Assembly (NCBI RefSeq): GCF_040548735.1
Contig: NZ_JBEPSD010000003.1
Coordinates: 434,001-498,000 of the forward strand
Direction: 5' to 3'
DNA: 64,000 nt
From: Rhodanobacter soli
GTDB lineage: Bacteria; Pseudomonadota; Gammaproteobacteria; Xanthomonadales; Rhodanobacteraceae
Shown here: piece by piece, positions 56,057-64,000 of the stretch
Numbering within the stretch: position 1 is the stretch's first letter
Layout of the letters: every line of letters starts with the position of its first letter
Translations under genes and position numbers: made by a program
The notes under the pieces: generated by a model
What the model saw: only the letters and a program-made list of their open reading frames with translations
What the model was told of the DNA's origin: nothing
Database searches by the model: none

Positions 56057-56842
56057 ATGTTCTCATCCCTGTGGGTAGCCAAGACCGGCCTCGATGCGCA
56101 GCAGACGCGCATGGACGTGATCTCGAACAACCTCGCCAACGCCAATACCACCGGCTACAAGAGCGCGCGTGCCTCGTTCCAGGACCTGGTCTACCAGAAC
56201 CTGCGCCAGCCGGGCGGCCAGACCACCGAGCAGACCCAGGCGCCGTCCGGCCTGATGCTGGGCACCGGCGTGCGCGTGGCCGGCAGCGAAAAGCTGTTCA
56301 CCCAGGGCAACATCGAGCAGACCGGCAACTCGCTGGACGTGGCCGTGCAGGGCCGCGGCTTCCTGCAGGTGACGATGCCCGACGGCACCATCGCCTATAC
56401 CCGCGACGGCTCGTTGCACATGGACCAGAACGGCCAGATCGTCACCGCCAACGGCTACGCGGTGGACCCCGCGGTGAGCATTCCGGCGAATGCGCAAAGC
56501 GTCACCATCGGCAGCGACGGCACCATCAGCGTGAGCCTGCCGGGCCAGGCCGCGACGCAGCAGATCGGCACCGTGCAGCTGGCTGACTTCATCAACCCCG
56601 CCGGCCTGCAGCCGAACGGCGACAATCTTTATCTGGAAACCGCCTCCAGCGGTTCGCCGCAGATCGGCCAGCCGGGATTGAACGGCCTGGGCACGCTGGC
56701 GCAGGGTGCGCTGGAAAGCTCCAACGTCAATGTGGTGGAGCAGATGGTCGACATGATCGAGACCCAGCGCACCTACGAGATGAACTCCAAGGCGGTGTCC
56801 GCCGCCGACTCGATGCTGCAGTTCCTCACCAACAAGACCTGA
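56057..56842 (+). CDS. flgG: Flagellar distal rod protein FlgG
   Basis: Distal rod protein of 261 residues, the standard length. N-terminal [20 protein letters not shown] then [20 protein letters not shown], and [16 protein letters not shown]. The C-terminus has [20 protein letters not shown]. Strongly conserved protein that joins the rod to the hook. Confidence 0.96.
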   Translation: MFSSLWVAKTGLDAQQTRMDVISNNLANANTTGYKSARASFQDLVYQNLRQPGGQTTEQTQAPSGLMLGTGVRVAGSEKLFTQGNIEQTGNSLDVAVQGRGFLQVTMPDGTIAYTRDGSLHMDQNGQIVTANGYAVDPAVSIPANAQSVTIGSDGTISVSLPGQAATQQIGTVQLADFINPAGLQPNGDNLYLETASSGSPQIGQPGLNGLGTLAQGALESSNVNVVEQMVDMIETQRTYEMNSKAVSAADSMLQFLTNKT

Positions 56843-56850
56843 GGCATGCC

Positions 56851-57540
56851 GTGATGATGCTGGACCGTTGCCGTTTTCCGTTCGTGTTGTGCGCGCTTGC
56901 CCTGCTGGCCGGCTGCGCCAGCGGCCCGCGCGCGCACGACGATGCCGAATGGGCGCCGACGCCGCCGCCCGCGCAGCAGATCGCGCCGGCGCAGGCTGAC
57001 GGCTCGATCTACCACGACCAGCAGAACATGGAACTGTTCGCCGATCCGCGCGCGCATCGCGTCGGCGACATCCTCACCGTGGCGCTGGTGGAAAGCACCC
57101 AGGCCAGCAAGAAGGCCACCACCAGCACCAGCAAGACCGACAAGGCCAACATCGCCTCGCCGACGATTCTCGGCCAGGGGCTCTCGATCGGCGGCAAGGT
57201 GGCGAACATCGGACTGGACGGCGAGCGCAGCTTCGACGGCGCCGGCTCCAGCACGCAGAGCAACCAGCTCACCGGACAGATCACCGTCACCGTGGCGCAG
57301 CGCCTCACCAACGGCAACCTGCTGGTACGCGGCGAGAAGTGGCTGACCATCAATCAGGGCCAGGAGCTGGTGCGCATCTCCGGCATCGTGCGCCCGCAGG
57401 ACATCGGCCAGGACAACGTGGTGCCGTCCACCCGCGTCGCCGACGCGCGGATCAGCTACACCGGCCGCGGCACCCTGGCCGACGCGAACACGCGCGGCTG
57501 GCTGTCGCGCTTCTTCAATTCCAAGTGGATGCCGTTCTGA
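56851..57540 (+). CDS. flgH: Flagellar L-ring lipoprotein FlgH
   Basis: Outer-membrane L-ring lipoprotein of up to 229 residues. GTG at 56851 and ATGs at 56854 and 56857 are all possible starts, with GAGG 6-12 bp upstream. The lipobox is LLAGC. Conserved segments are [40 protein letters not shown] and [13 protein letters not shown]. It ends TGA with the last base shared with the flgI ATG (TGATG). Confidence 0.95.
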   Translation: MMMLDRCRFPFVLCALALLAGCASGPRAHDDAEWAPTPPPAQQIAPAQADGSIYHDQQNMELFADPRAHRVGDILTVALVESTQASKKATTSTSKTDKANIASPTILGQGLSIGGKVANIGLDGERSFDGAGSSTQSNQLTGQITVTVAQRLTNGNLLVRGEKWLTINQGQELVRISGIVRPQDIGQDNVVPSTRVADARISYTGRGTLADANTRGWLSRFFNSKWMPF

Positions 57541-58763
57541 TGAAAGCCACGCCACGCGCTTTTGCTCCCTCCCCTGCGTGCAGGGGAGGGTTGGGGTGGG
57601 GTGCTCTTGACCTTAAAAGTAAAAGCTTCACCCCCTCCCAACCTCCCCCTGCGCGCAGGGGGAGGAGCCTGTGCGCGGCGGTTCTCGCGCTTCTGCTGGT
57701 GCTCGTCGCCCCTGCCCACGCCGACAAGATCCGCGACCTCGTGCAGGTGGCCGGCGTGCGCAGCAACCAGCTGATCGGCTACGGCCTGGTGGTGGGCCTG
57801 GATGGCAGCGGCGACCAGACCACGCAGGCGCCGTTCACCACCCAGAGCCTGGAGAACATGCTGCAGCAGTTCGGCATCACGGTGCCGGCGAACGCGCGGC
57901 CGCAGCTGAAGAACGCCGCGGCAGTGATGGTGACGGCGGACCTGCCGCCGTTTGCCAAGCCGGGCCAGACCATCGACGTCACCGTCGCCTCGATCGGCAA
58001 CGCCAAGAGCATTCGCGGCGGCCAGCTGCTGATGGCGCCGTTGCGCGGCGCCGACGGCAATGTCTACGCGGTGGCGCAGGGCAGCGTGGTGGTCGGCGGC
58101 ATCAGTGCCCAGGGCAAGAGCGGTTCCAGCGTGCAGGTGAACATTTCCGCCAGCGGGCGCATTCCCAACGGCGCCTCGGTGGAGCGCGTGGTGGCCTCGT
58201 CGTTTGCCGGCGGCGGCGACCTGATGCTGAACCTCAACACCGCCGACTTCACCACCGCCACGCGCATCGCCACGGCGATCAACCAGGCCTACGGCGCGGG
58301 CACCGCGCAGCCGCTCGACGGCGGCTCGGTGTCCGTGCGCGGGCCGCAGGACCCGGCGCAGAAGGTGGCGTGGCTGGGCGCGATCCAGAATCTCGACGTG
58401 CAGCCGGGCGATGCCCCGGCGCGGATCGTGGTGAACTCGCGTACAGGCACGGTGGTGATCGGTTCCGACGTGCGCGTCAGCGCCGCCGCGGTGGCGCACG
58501 GCGCGATCCAGGTCACCATCGGCGAGCAGGCGCAGGTCAGCCAGCCGGCGCCGTTCAGCCAGGGACAGACCGCGATCGTGCCGAGCAGCAGCGTGCAGGT
58601 CAGCGAAGAGGGCGCGCACATGTTCAAGTTCGGCCCGGGCGTGAGCCTGGACACCATCGTGCGCGCGGTGAACCAGGTCGGCGCCACGCCGAGCGACCTG
58701 ATCTCGATCCTGCAGGCGTTGAAGCAGGCTGGCGCGCTGCATGCGGACCTCGTGGTGATCTGA
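57540..58763 (+). CDS. flgI: Flagellar P-ring protein FlgI with repeat-encoded leader extension
   Basis: Periplasmic P-ring subunit of 407 residues before processing. The mature part starts near [20 protein letters not shown] and continues [20 protein letters not shown], standard FlgI. The start is the ATG at 57540, coupled to flgH. Residues 9-43 are encoded by a REP-like inverted repeat (57565-57666), so the N-region before the hydrophobic core [18 protein letters not shown] is about 45 residues long instead of the usual few. No in-frame ATG or GTG exists between the repeat and the hydrophobic core, so the extension must be translated or a TTG inside it used. The 102-bp element keeps the frame open. 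Confidence 0.95.
   Translation: MKATPRAFAPSPACRGGLGWGALDLKSKSFTPSQPPPARRGRSLCAAVLALLLVLVAPAHADKIRDLVQVAGVRSNQLIGYGLVVGLDGSGDQTTQAPFTTQSLENMLQQFGITVPANARPQLKNAAAVMVTADLPPFAKPGQTIDVTVASIGNAKSIRGGQLLMAPLRGADGNVYAVAQGSVVVGGISAQGKSGSSVQVNISASGRIPNGASVERVVASSFAGGGDLMLNLNTADFTTATRIATAINQAYGAGTAQPLDGGSVSVRGPQDPAQKVAWLGAIQNLDVQPGDAPARIVVNSRTGTVVIGSDVRVSAAAVAHGAIQVTIGEQAQVSQPAPFSQGQTAIVPSSSVQVSEEGAHMFKFGPGVSLDTIVRAVNQVGATPSDLISILQALKQAGALHADLVVI
57565..57666. repeat. REP-like long inverted repeat inside flgI
   Basis: Two imperfectly complementary arms (57565-57603 and 57629-57666) surround a 25-bp AT-rich centre. Each arm carries its own small palindrome, CCCCTGCGTGCAGGGG or CCCCCTGCGCGCAGGGGG. The 102-bp length is a multiple of three. 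It resembles the common GAGGG/TTGGGGTG-type interspersed repeats of proteobacteria (possibly RAYT-mobilised), but here it lies within an essential flagellar reading frame. Confidence 0.82.
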
Positions 58764-58779
58764 CCGGAGTGACGGGACC

Positions 58780-59865
58780 ATGACGCCGATCAACAGCACA
58801 TCGCCCGCGCTCGATACCTGGACCGAACTGTCCGGGTTCCAGCAGTTGCGTGCGCAGGCGCGCAGCGACGGCGGCAAGAGCGCGCTGCCGGCGGTGGCCA
58901 AGCAGTTCGAGGCGATCTTCACCCAGATGATGCTGAAGTCGATGCGCGACGCCAATGCCAGCATGGGCAGCGACATCGCCGGCAGCGAGCAGGTCAACTC
59001 TTATCGCGACATGTTCGACCAGCAGCTGTCGCTGAGCCTGGCGAACGGCCACAACGGCCTTGGCATCGCGAAGATGCTGGTGCGCCAGCTTGGCGGCAAA
59101 CCGGACGCTGCGGCTGCAACCGCGGCCGATGCCAGCCACGGCCTGCCGCTGCCCGGCGCCGGCGTGCCCAACGCGAATGTACGTGCGTTACTCCAGCTGG
59201 GCGCCAGCGATGCTGCGGTCGACGGCGCCGGCGACGCAGCCGGCAACGCCGGCATCATGGCCATGCCATCGACGGCCGATGCTGGCTCGGCGTGGCGCCA
59301 GGCGCTGGACCGCATGGCGCAAGGCGCGCTGGACGTGGCCGGCACGGCGGCGAAGCTGTTGCCGGGCGGCGACCCGGTGGGCTTCGTCCGCGCCCTCGCG
59401 CCGCATGCCCAGCTGGCCGCGGAAAAACTTGGCGTATCGGTGCGCGCGCTGCTGGCGCAGGCGGCGCTGGAAACGGGCTGGGGCAAGCACCTGCCCAGCC
59501 ATGGCGACGGCAGCAGCAGCAACAACCTGTTCGGCATCAAGGCCGGCAGCAGCTGGGATGGCGACAAGGTCAGCGTGCCCACGCTGGAATACGAGAACGG
59601 CGTGGCGGTGCGCCGGCGCGATCAGTTCCGCGCCTACGACTCGCCGTCCGAGTCGTTCGCCGACTACGCCAGCCTGCTGGCCGACAGCCCGCGCTACGCG
59701 CAGGCGCTGGGCCAGGGCGAGAACATCGCCGGCTTCGCGCGGGCACTGGTAAACGGCGGTTACGCGACCGACCCATCGTACGTCGCCAAGATCACCGCGA
59801 TCGCCAACAGCCCGCAGATGCGCGAGGCGCTGGCGACACTCCGACTGTCGGGCGAACTCAAGTGA
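58780..59865 (+). CDS. flgJ: Rod-binding peptidoglycan hydrolase FlgJ
   Basis: Two-domain protein of 361 residues. The N-terminal rod-cap domain has AVAKQFEAIFTQMMLKSMRD. The C-terminal GH73 glucosaminidase domain starts near residue 215, with LLAQAALETGWGKHLP holding the catalytic Glu and SNNLFGIKAGSSWDGD after it. It opens the peptidoglycan for the rod. An Ala/Gly-rich linker of about 70 residues joins the domains. It is 16 bp after flgI. Confidence 0.95.
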   Translation: MTPINSTSPALDTWTELSGFQQLRAQARSDGGKSALPAVAKQFEAIFTQMMLKSMRDANASMGSDIAGSEQVNSYRDMFDQQLSLSLANGHNGLGIAKMLVRQLGGKPDAAAATAADASHGLPLPGAGVPNANVRALLQLGASDAAVDGAGDAAGNAGIMAMPSTADAGSAWRQALDRMAQGALDVAGTAAKLLPGGDPVGFVRALAPHAQLAAEKLGVSVRALLAQAALETGWGKHLPSHGDGSSSNNLFGIKAGSSWDGDKVSVPTLEYENGVAVRRRDQFRAYDSPSESFADYASLLADSPRYAQALGQGENIAGFARALVNGGYATDPSYVAKITAIANSPQMREALATLRLSGELK

Positions 59866-59937
59866 ACACCCGCCCGGCCGTTACCGTTGTCACGCACCGC
59901 GCCGTTCCGGCGCTGCTGCAGGCGTTGAGGATGTTCC

Positions 59938-61812
59938 ATGGCTGACATGCTTTCGACCGGCGTGTCCGGGCTGCTTGCCGCGCAGATCGGACTTAGTACG
60001 GTAAGCCACAACGTGGCCAACGCGAACACCGACGGCTACAGCCGCCAGGTGGTGTCGTTCGGCGCCCGGCTGCCCGAAGGACAGGCCAATTACTACGTCG
60101 GCACCGGCGTCAATACCGTGGCGGTGCAGCGTGCGTACAGCCAGTTCCTGAACAGTTCGCTGTGGTCGGCCAGCTCCGGACAGGGGCGCGCCAGCGCCAT
60201 GGCCAGCCTCACCGGCCAGCTCAACAACCAGCTTTCCGGCAGCAGCAATCTGCAGACTTCGCTGGACAGTTTCTTCGGCGCCGTGCAGGACATGGCCAAC
60301 GCGCCGTCGGACGCCGCTTCGCGCCAGGTGCTGCTGGCCCGGGCCGGCGGACTCGCCAGCACGTTCCGTGCGCTGTCCGGCCAGTTCAACCAGCTTTCCG
60401 GCCAGGTGCAGCAGCAGATCGGCGACACCGTCGATTCGATCAACAGCGACAGCCAGTCGATCGCCAAATTGAACGGCCTGATCCGATCCTCGCAGGCCAC
60501 CGACGGCACGCCGCCAGCCGACCTGCTCGACCAGCGCGATGCGCTGGTGAAGAAGCTGGCCGGCCAGGTCGGCATCAGCGTGGTGCCGCAGAACGACAAC
60601 ACCATCAGCGTGTTCGTGGGCAACGGCCAGGCGCTAGTCACCGGCACCGAGGCGCATGCGCTGGGTACCGCGCCCAACATGTACGACGCCACCCGCCGGG
60701 AAGTGGTCGGCGCGGCCTCGGGCAACGTGCTCAGCGGCCGCATCGGCGGCGGCACCCTGGGTGCGCTGCTGGATTTCCGCAGCAACGTGCTGGATCCCGC
60801 GCAGAACCAGCTGGGCCGCACGGCACAGGCGCTGGCCAGCGCATTCAATGCGCAACATGCGCAGGGCGCGGACCTGCAGGGCGAGATCGGCGGCACGTTC
60901 TTCGACGTCGCCGGCCCGACCGTGCAGGCGGCCGGCACCAACAGCGGCAGCGGCACGCTGGATGCCGGCATCGGCGACATCGGCGCGCTGACCGGCAAGG
61001 ACTATGTGCTGAGCTACGACGGCAGCAACTGGAGCATGCGCGACACCAACGGCAGCAGCGTCGCGCTCAGCGGCAGCGGCACCGTCGCCGATCCGTTCAC
61101 CGCCGCCGGGCTGAGCCTGGTGGTGGGCGGCAGCGCCAGTGCCGGCGACAGTTTCCGCGTGCAGCCCAGCCGCAACGCCGCCGCGAGTTTTTCGGTAGTG
61201 ATCGACGACCCCGACAAGATCGCCGCCGCCGCGCCGCTGAAGGCCACCGCCGCGGCCGGCAACACCGGCACGGCGGCGCCCAGCGTCGGCATCAGCGACG
61301 GCAGCGACGCCAACCTGTTCAACAGTAGTTCCGTCGTGTTCACCTCGCCGACCAGCTACAGCGTCGATGGTGGCCCGGCGCAGGTCTTCACCCCCGGCCA
61401 GCCGATTGTCCATAACGGCTGGAGCATGCAGCTCAGCGGCGCACCGCAGGCAGGCGACAGCTTCGGCGTGCAGGCCAACAGCAATGCGCAGGGCGACAAC
61501 AGCAACGCGCTGATGCTGGGCAAGGTCGCCAACCTGGGCGTGCTCGATGGCGGCGTCACCAGCGCGGGCCGCGCCTATAGCCAGCTGGTCAGCCAGGTCG
61601 GCAGCGCCGGCGCGCTGGCCGGCGACGACCTGACCACGCAGACCGCGGTGTACAACCAGGCGATGAGTTCGCAGCAGAGCGTGTCGGGCGTGAACCTGGA
61701 CGAGGAGGCCGCCAACCTGTTGCGCTACCAGCAGGCGTATCAGGCTTCCGCGCAGGTCATCAGCACCGCCAACAACATCTTCGGCGCGCTGCTCAGCGCC
61801 GTGCAGGGGTAA
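59938..61812 (+). CDS. flgK: Hook-filament junction protein FlgK (HAP1)
   Basis: Junction protein of 624 residues. N-terminal LAAQIGLSTVSHNVANANTD with GYSRQVVSFG is the FlgK signature, and the C-terminus has VSGVNLDEEAANLLRYQQAY with SAQVISTANNIF. The variable centre has repeated beta segments such as SYDGSNWSMRDTNGS. Chaperoned by FlgN (48238-48684). It lies 72 bp after flgJ. Confidence 0.95.
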   Translation: MADMLSTGVSGLLAAQIGLSTVSHNVANANTDGYSRQVVSFGARLPEGQANYYVGTGVNTVAVQRAYSQFLNSSLWSASSGQGRASAMASLTGQLNNQLSGSSNLQTSLDSFFGAVQDMANAPSDAASRQVLLARAGGLASTFRALSGQFNQLSGQVQQQIGDTVDSINSDSQSIAKLNGLIRSSQATDGTPPADLLDQRDALVKKLAGQVGISVVPQNDNTISVFVGNGQALVTGTEAHALGTAPNMYDATRREVVGAASGNVLSGRIGGGTLGALLDFRSNVLDPAQNQLGRTAQALASAFNAQHAQGADLQGEIGGTFFDVAGPTVQAAGTNSGSGTLDAGIGDIGALTGKDYVLSYDGSNWSMRDTNGSSVALSGSGTVADPFTAAGLSLVVGGSASAGDSFRVQPSRNAAASFSVVIDDPDKIAAAAPLKATAAAGNTGTAAPSVGISDGSDANLFNSSSVVFTSPTSYSVDGGPAQVFTPGQPIVHNGWSMQLSGAPQAGDSFGVQANSNAQGDNSNALMLGKVANLGVLDGGVTSAGRAYSQLVSQVGSAGALAGDDLTTQTAVYNQAMSSQQSVSGVNLDEEAANLLRYQQAYQASAQVISTANNIFGALLSAVQG

Positions 61813-61815
61813 GCC

Positions 61816-63018
61816 ATGCGAGTCTCCACCAGCTGGATGCAGCAGCAGTCCGTCGGCAGCATGATGGACCGGCAGAGCGACCTGTCCGACCTCAACATCC
61901 AGTTGAGCACCGGCAAGCGCATCAACCAGCCGTCCGACGATCCGGTGGGCGCGGCGCGCGCACTGGATTTGTCGCATCTGACCGCCGACGTCACGCAATA
62001 CCAGCGCAACATCACCACGGCCAACGCGCGGCTGGGACTGGAGGACCAGACCCTGTCCAACATCAGCGGTGTGCTGGGTCGCGTGCGCACGCTGCTGCTG
62101 CAGGCCGCCAACGGCTCGCAGACCGACGAGACCCGCGGCGACATCGCCGCCGAGATGGTGCAGTTGCGCCAGCAGTTGCTCGGCCAGGCCAACAGCAAGG
62201 ACGGCCAGGGCGACTACATCTTCGCGGGCAACCGTACCGGTACCGCGCCGTTCGCTTCGCAGAACGGCGTGAGCTACCTGGGCGACGACGGCCAGCGCAT
62301 GGTGGCCGCCGGCCCCGGCCTGCAGGTGGCCACCGGCGATCCGGGCAGTGCGGTGTTCGCGGACATTCCCACCGGCAACGGCAAGTTCGCGATCAGCGCC
62401 GGCGCGGTGAATACGGGCAGCGCGGTGGCCGGTGCCAGCAGCGTCAGCGATCCCAACGCGAATCCTTCGGCGTGGGACGGCGGCGACTACAGCATCGTGT
62501 TCACCGCCGCCGATGCGTATGAAGTGCGCGACGGCACCGGCACGGTGCTGGACAGCGGCAGCTACGACGCAAGCAGCGGCGGCAGCATCACCTTCCGTGG
62601 CGCGCAGGTGGCATTCAGCGGCGTGCCCGACGCCGGCGACACATTCTCGCTGGGAGCGTCCGCCAAACAGGACGTGTTCACCACGCTGGACAACATCATC
62701 AACACGCTGCGCCAGCCCAACGGCGGCGGTGCCGACATGCAGAACGGCATCAACACGCAGTTCGCGAATCTCGACCAGGCGATCGACACGATCACGCGCA
62801 CGCGCGGCATGGTCGGCGCGCGCATGAACGCGCTCGATCAGCAGAGCGGACTCAACGATGACCTGACCCTGCAGTACAAGAGCGCGCTGTCGGACGTGCA
62901 GGATCTGAACTACTACGACGCGATCAGCCAGCTCGGTGCGCAGACCACGGCGCTGCAGGCGGCACAGCAGACATTCACCAAGATCCAGGGTTCAAAATTG
63001 TTCGATTATTTGCGTTGA
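61816..63018 (+). CDS. flgL: Hook-filament junction protein FlgL (HAP3)
   Basis: Flagellin-like junction protein of 400 residues. N-terminal MRVSTSWMQQQSVGSMMDRQ and STGKRINQPSDDPVGAARAL are typical. The C-terminal helix resembles flagellin (DAISQLGAQTTALQAAQQTF). It is 3 bp after flgK and is the last gene of the flg operon before the flagellin promoter. Confidence 0.95.
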   Translation: MRVSTSWMQQQSVGSMMDRQSDLSDLNIQLSTGKRINQPSDDPVGAARALDLSHLTADVTQYQRNITTANARLGLEDQTLSNISGVLGRVRTLLLQAANGSQTDETRGDIAAEMVQLRQQLLGQANSKDGQGDYIFAGNRTGTAPFASQNGVSYLGDDGQRMVAAGPGLQVATGDPGSAVFADIPTGNGKFAISAGAVNTGSAVAGASSVSDPNANPSAWDGGDYSIVFTAADAYEVRDGTGTVLDSGSYDASSGGSITFRGAQVAFSGVPDAGDTFSLGASAKQDVFTTLDNIINTLRQPNGGGADMQNGINTQFANLDQAIDTITRTRGMVGARMNALDQQSGLNDDLTLQYKSALSDVQDLNYYDAISQLGAQTTALQAAQQTFTKIQGSKLFDYLR

Positions 63019-63024
63019 CAAGGC

Positions 63025-63051
63025 TCAAGTTTCGGTGTTGTGGGTCGAAAC
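63025..63051 (+). promoter_or_regulatory. Sigma-28 promoter of the flagellin gene
   Basis: TCAAGTTT, 11 bases, GTCGAAAC. The -35 box is strong and five of eight -10 positions match GCCGATAA, with exact spacing. It starts 7 bp after the flgL stop and leaves a leader of about 85-90 nt before the flagellin ATG. Confidence 0.78.
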
Positions 63052-63144
63052 AGTTCACAAGGCGGATGCATTCAATGGTGAATCCCCGCCGGATTGTCTG
63101 AGCCGACCTCAAGTCGGCACACCACCCCGATTCGGAGAATTCCC

Positions 63145-64000
63145 ATGGTCATGAGCGTCATCACCAACATCAGCTCGCTGAATGCCCAGAAAAACCTGGC
63201 GACGTCACAGAGCAAGCTGGCCACCGCGATCTCGCGCCTCTCCTCTGGCATGCGCATCAACAGCGCCAAGGACGATGCTGCCGGTCTCGCCATTTCCACT
63301 CGCTTCACCACCCAGATCAACGGCCTCAACCAGGCCGTCAGCAACGCCAATGACGGCATCTCTCTGGCGCAGACCACCGAGTCGGCGCTGAACGAGGTGA
63401 CCAACAACATGCAGCGCATCCGCACGCTGGCGGTGCAGTCGGCCAACGCCACCAACTCCGACAGCGACCGCGCCGCGCTCGATGCCGAAGTGCAGCAGCG
63501 TCTGTCGGAAATCACCCGTATCTCCCAGCAGACCACGTTCAACGGCCGCCACGTGCTCGACGGCACCTTCGGCAGCGCCGCGTTCCAGATCGGTGCGAAC
63601 GTCGGCGAGACGATCTCGGTGAACCTGAGCCAGGGCGCCGGCGCCAAGCAGGTCGGTCAGATGGCCACCTCGGCGACCGGCGACATCAGCAGCCTGTTCA
63701 CTTCCGGCGGCAGCGCCGCAACCGCGTCGGTGGCCACGGCCACGGGCGTTGCGGGCTTTGACTACAGCGGCGCTGGATCCAAGAGCTTCAGCGTCGATGG
63801 CACCGCGGTTGTCCTGAATACGGCCGAGACCGACCAGGCGACCCTGGTGGCTGACGTGCAGAGCCAGTTGGATGCGGGCACCGGCGGTGCCGGTGTCTAC
63901 ACGGTCGCCGCCAGCGGCGCCACCGGCTTCACCATCACCACCACGGCCACGGGCGCCAGCAGCGCGATGACCATCGGCGGCACCGATGCAGCGTTCATCA
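63145..64000 (+). CDS. fliC: Flagellin (3' end cut by window edge)
   Basis: Filament subunit; 285 codons are visible and the frame is open at the window end. The N-terminal D0/D1 region is complete: SVITNISSLNAQKNLATSQS, LSSGMRINSAKDDAAGLAIS and QTTESALNEVTNNMQRIRTL. After about residue 170 the sequence turns Ala/Thr/Gly-rich (variable D2/D3). An ATG at 63145 with GGAG 7 bp upstream is used; another ATG at 63151 is possible and would give the more usual short MSVITN start. Driven by the sigma-28 promoter at 63025-63051. Confidence 0.96.
   Translation, partial: MVMSVITNISSLNAQKNLATSQSKLATAISRLSSGMRINSAKDDAAGLAISTRFTTQINGLNQAVSNANDGISLAQTTESALNEVTNNMQRIRTLAVQSANATNSDSDRAALDAEVQQRLSEITRISQQTTFNGRHVLDGTFGSAAFQIGANVGETISVNLSQGAGAKQVGQMATSATGDISSLFTSGGSAATASVATATGVAGFDYSGAGSKSFSVDGTAVVLNTAETDQATLVADVQSQLDAGTGGAGVYTVAASGATGFTITTTATGASSAMTIGGTDAAFI

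Noticed and set aside
57660..57700. Alternative FlgI start after the REP-like element
   Set aside because: No in-frame ATG or GTG exists between the repeat and the signal-peptide hydrophobic core; the GTG seen there is in another frame.

Overview
The window is GC-rich gammaproteobacterial chromosome. It most resembles the Rhodanobacteraceae/Xanthomonadales (Rhodanobacter, Dyella, Frateuria or Luteibacter-like). That placement is inferred from an XrtA-type PEP-CTERM locus beside a cheV/flgA/flgM and flgBCDEFGHIJKL-fliC cluster and an mutY-ftsY/rsmD-coaD core block. No transposase, integrase, phage module or CRISPR array is visible.

Bases 1-15.6 kb carry an exopolysaccharide locus of the exosortase A (PEP-CTERM) type. 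Tightly overlapping genes encode three glycosyltransferases, an ATP-grasp enzyme, a predicted helical-toroid protein, a Wzy/O-ligase-type polymerase, a methyltransferase, a Wzx-type flippase, a zinc-ribbon kinase-like protein and an asparagine-synthetase-like protein. An acyltransferase with a C-terminal SGNH domain and an FkbM methyltransferase follow. The exosortase itself is not in the window. At 15.6-21 kb lie two large secreted paralogues that share a nearly identical central block.

Bases 21.5-36.8 kb hold a short phosphatidylserine decarboxylase with a small membrane protein, then the regulatory genes prsT, prsR, prsK and a wecB-like epimerase. Next comes a compact island: a ThiF/E1-like enzyme, a PEP-CTERM protein, an Acg-type FMN oxidoreductase, a PEP-CTERM-associated N-acyl amino acid synthase-type acyltransferase and a second PEP-CTERM protein. 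Both PEP-CTERM genes have a sigma-54 -24/-12 promoter and a shared 17-bp box placed 62-63 bp upstream of it. This fits control by the sigma-54 activator PrsR, encoded a few kilobases away.

A tRNA-Phe gene at 37.0 kb separates this accessory block from housekeeping genes: yggX, mutY, an AsmA-like gene, ftsY, rsmD, coaD, a lipoprotein, a ferredoxin, ggt, an MBL-fold hydrolase and a TMEM43-like protein. The 5' end of the MBL gene is duplicated around a mosaic palindromic repeat.

Bases 46.8-64 kb are flagellar and chemotaxis genes. On the minus strand are a soluble MCP-like gene, flgA, flgM, flgN and an HDOD gene. On the plus strand are cheV, flgB to flgL and the start of a flagellin gene. Good sigma-28 promoters precede cheV, the MCP gene, flgM and the flagellin gene, and a sigma-54 promoter precedes flgB. 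An in-frame REP-like inverted repeat sits inside the signal-peptide region of flgI.
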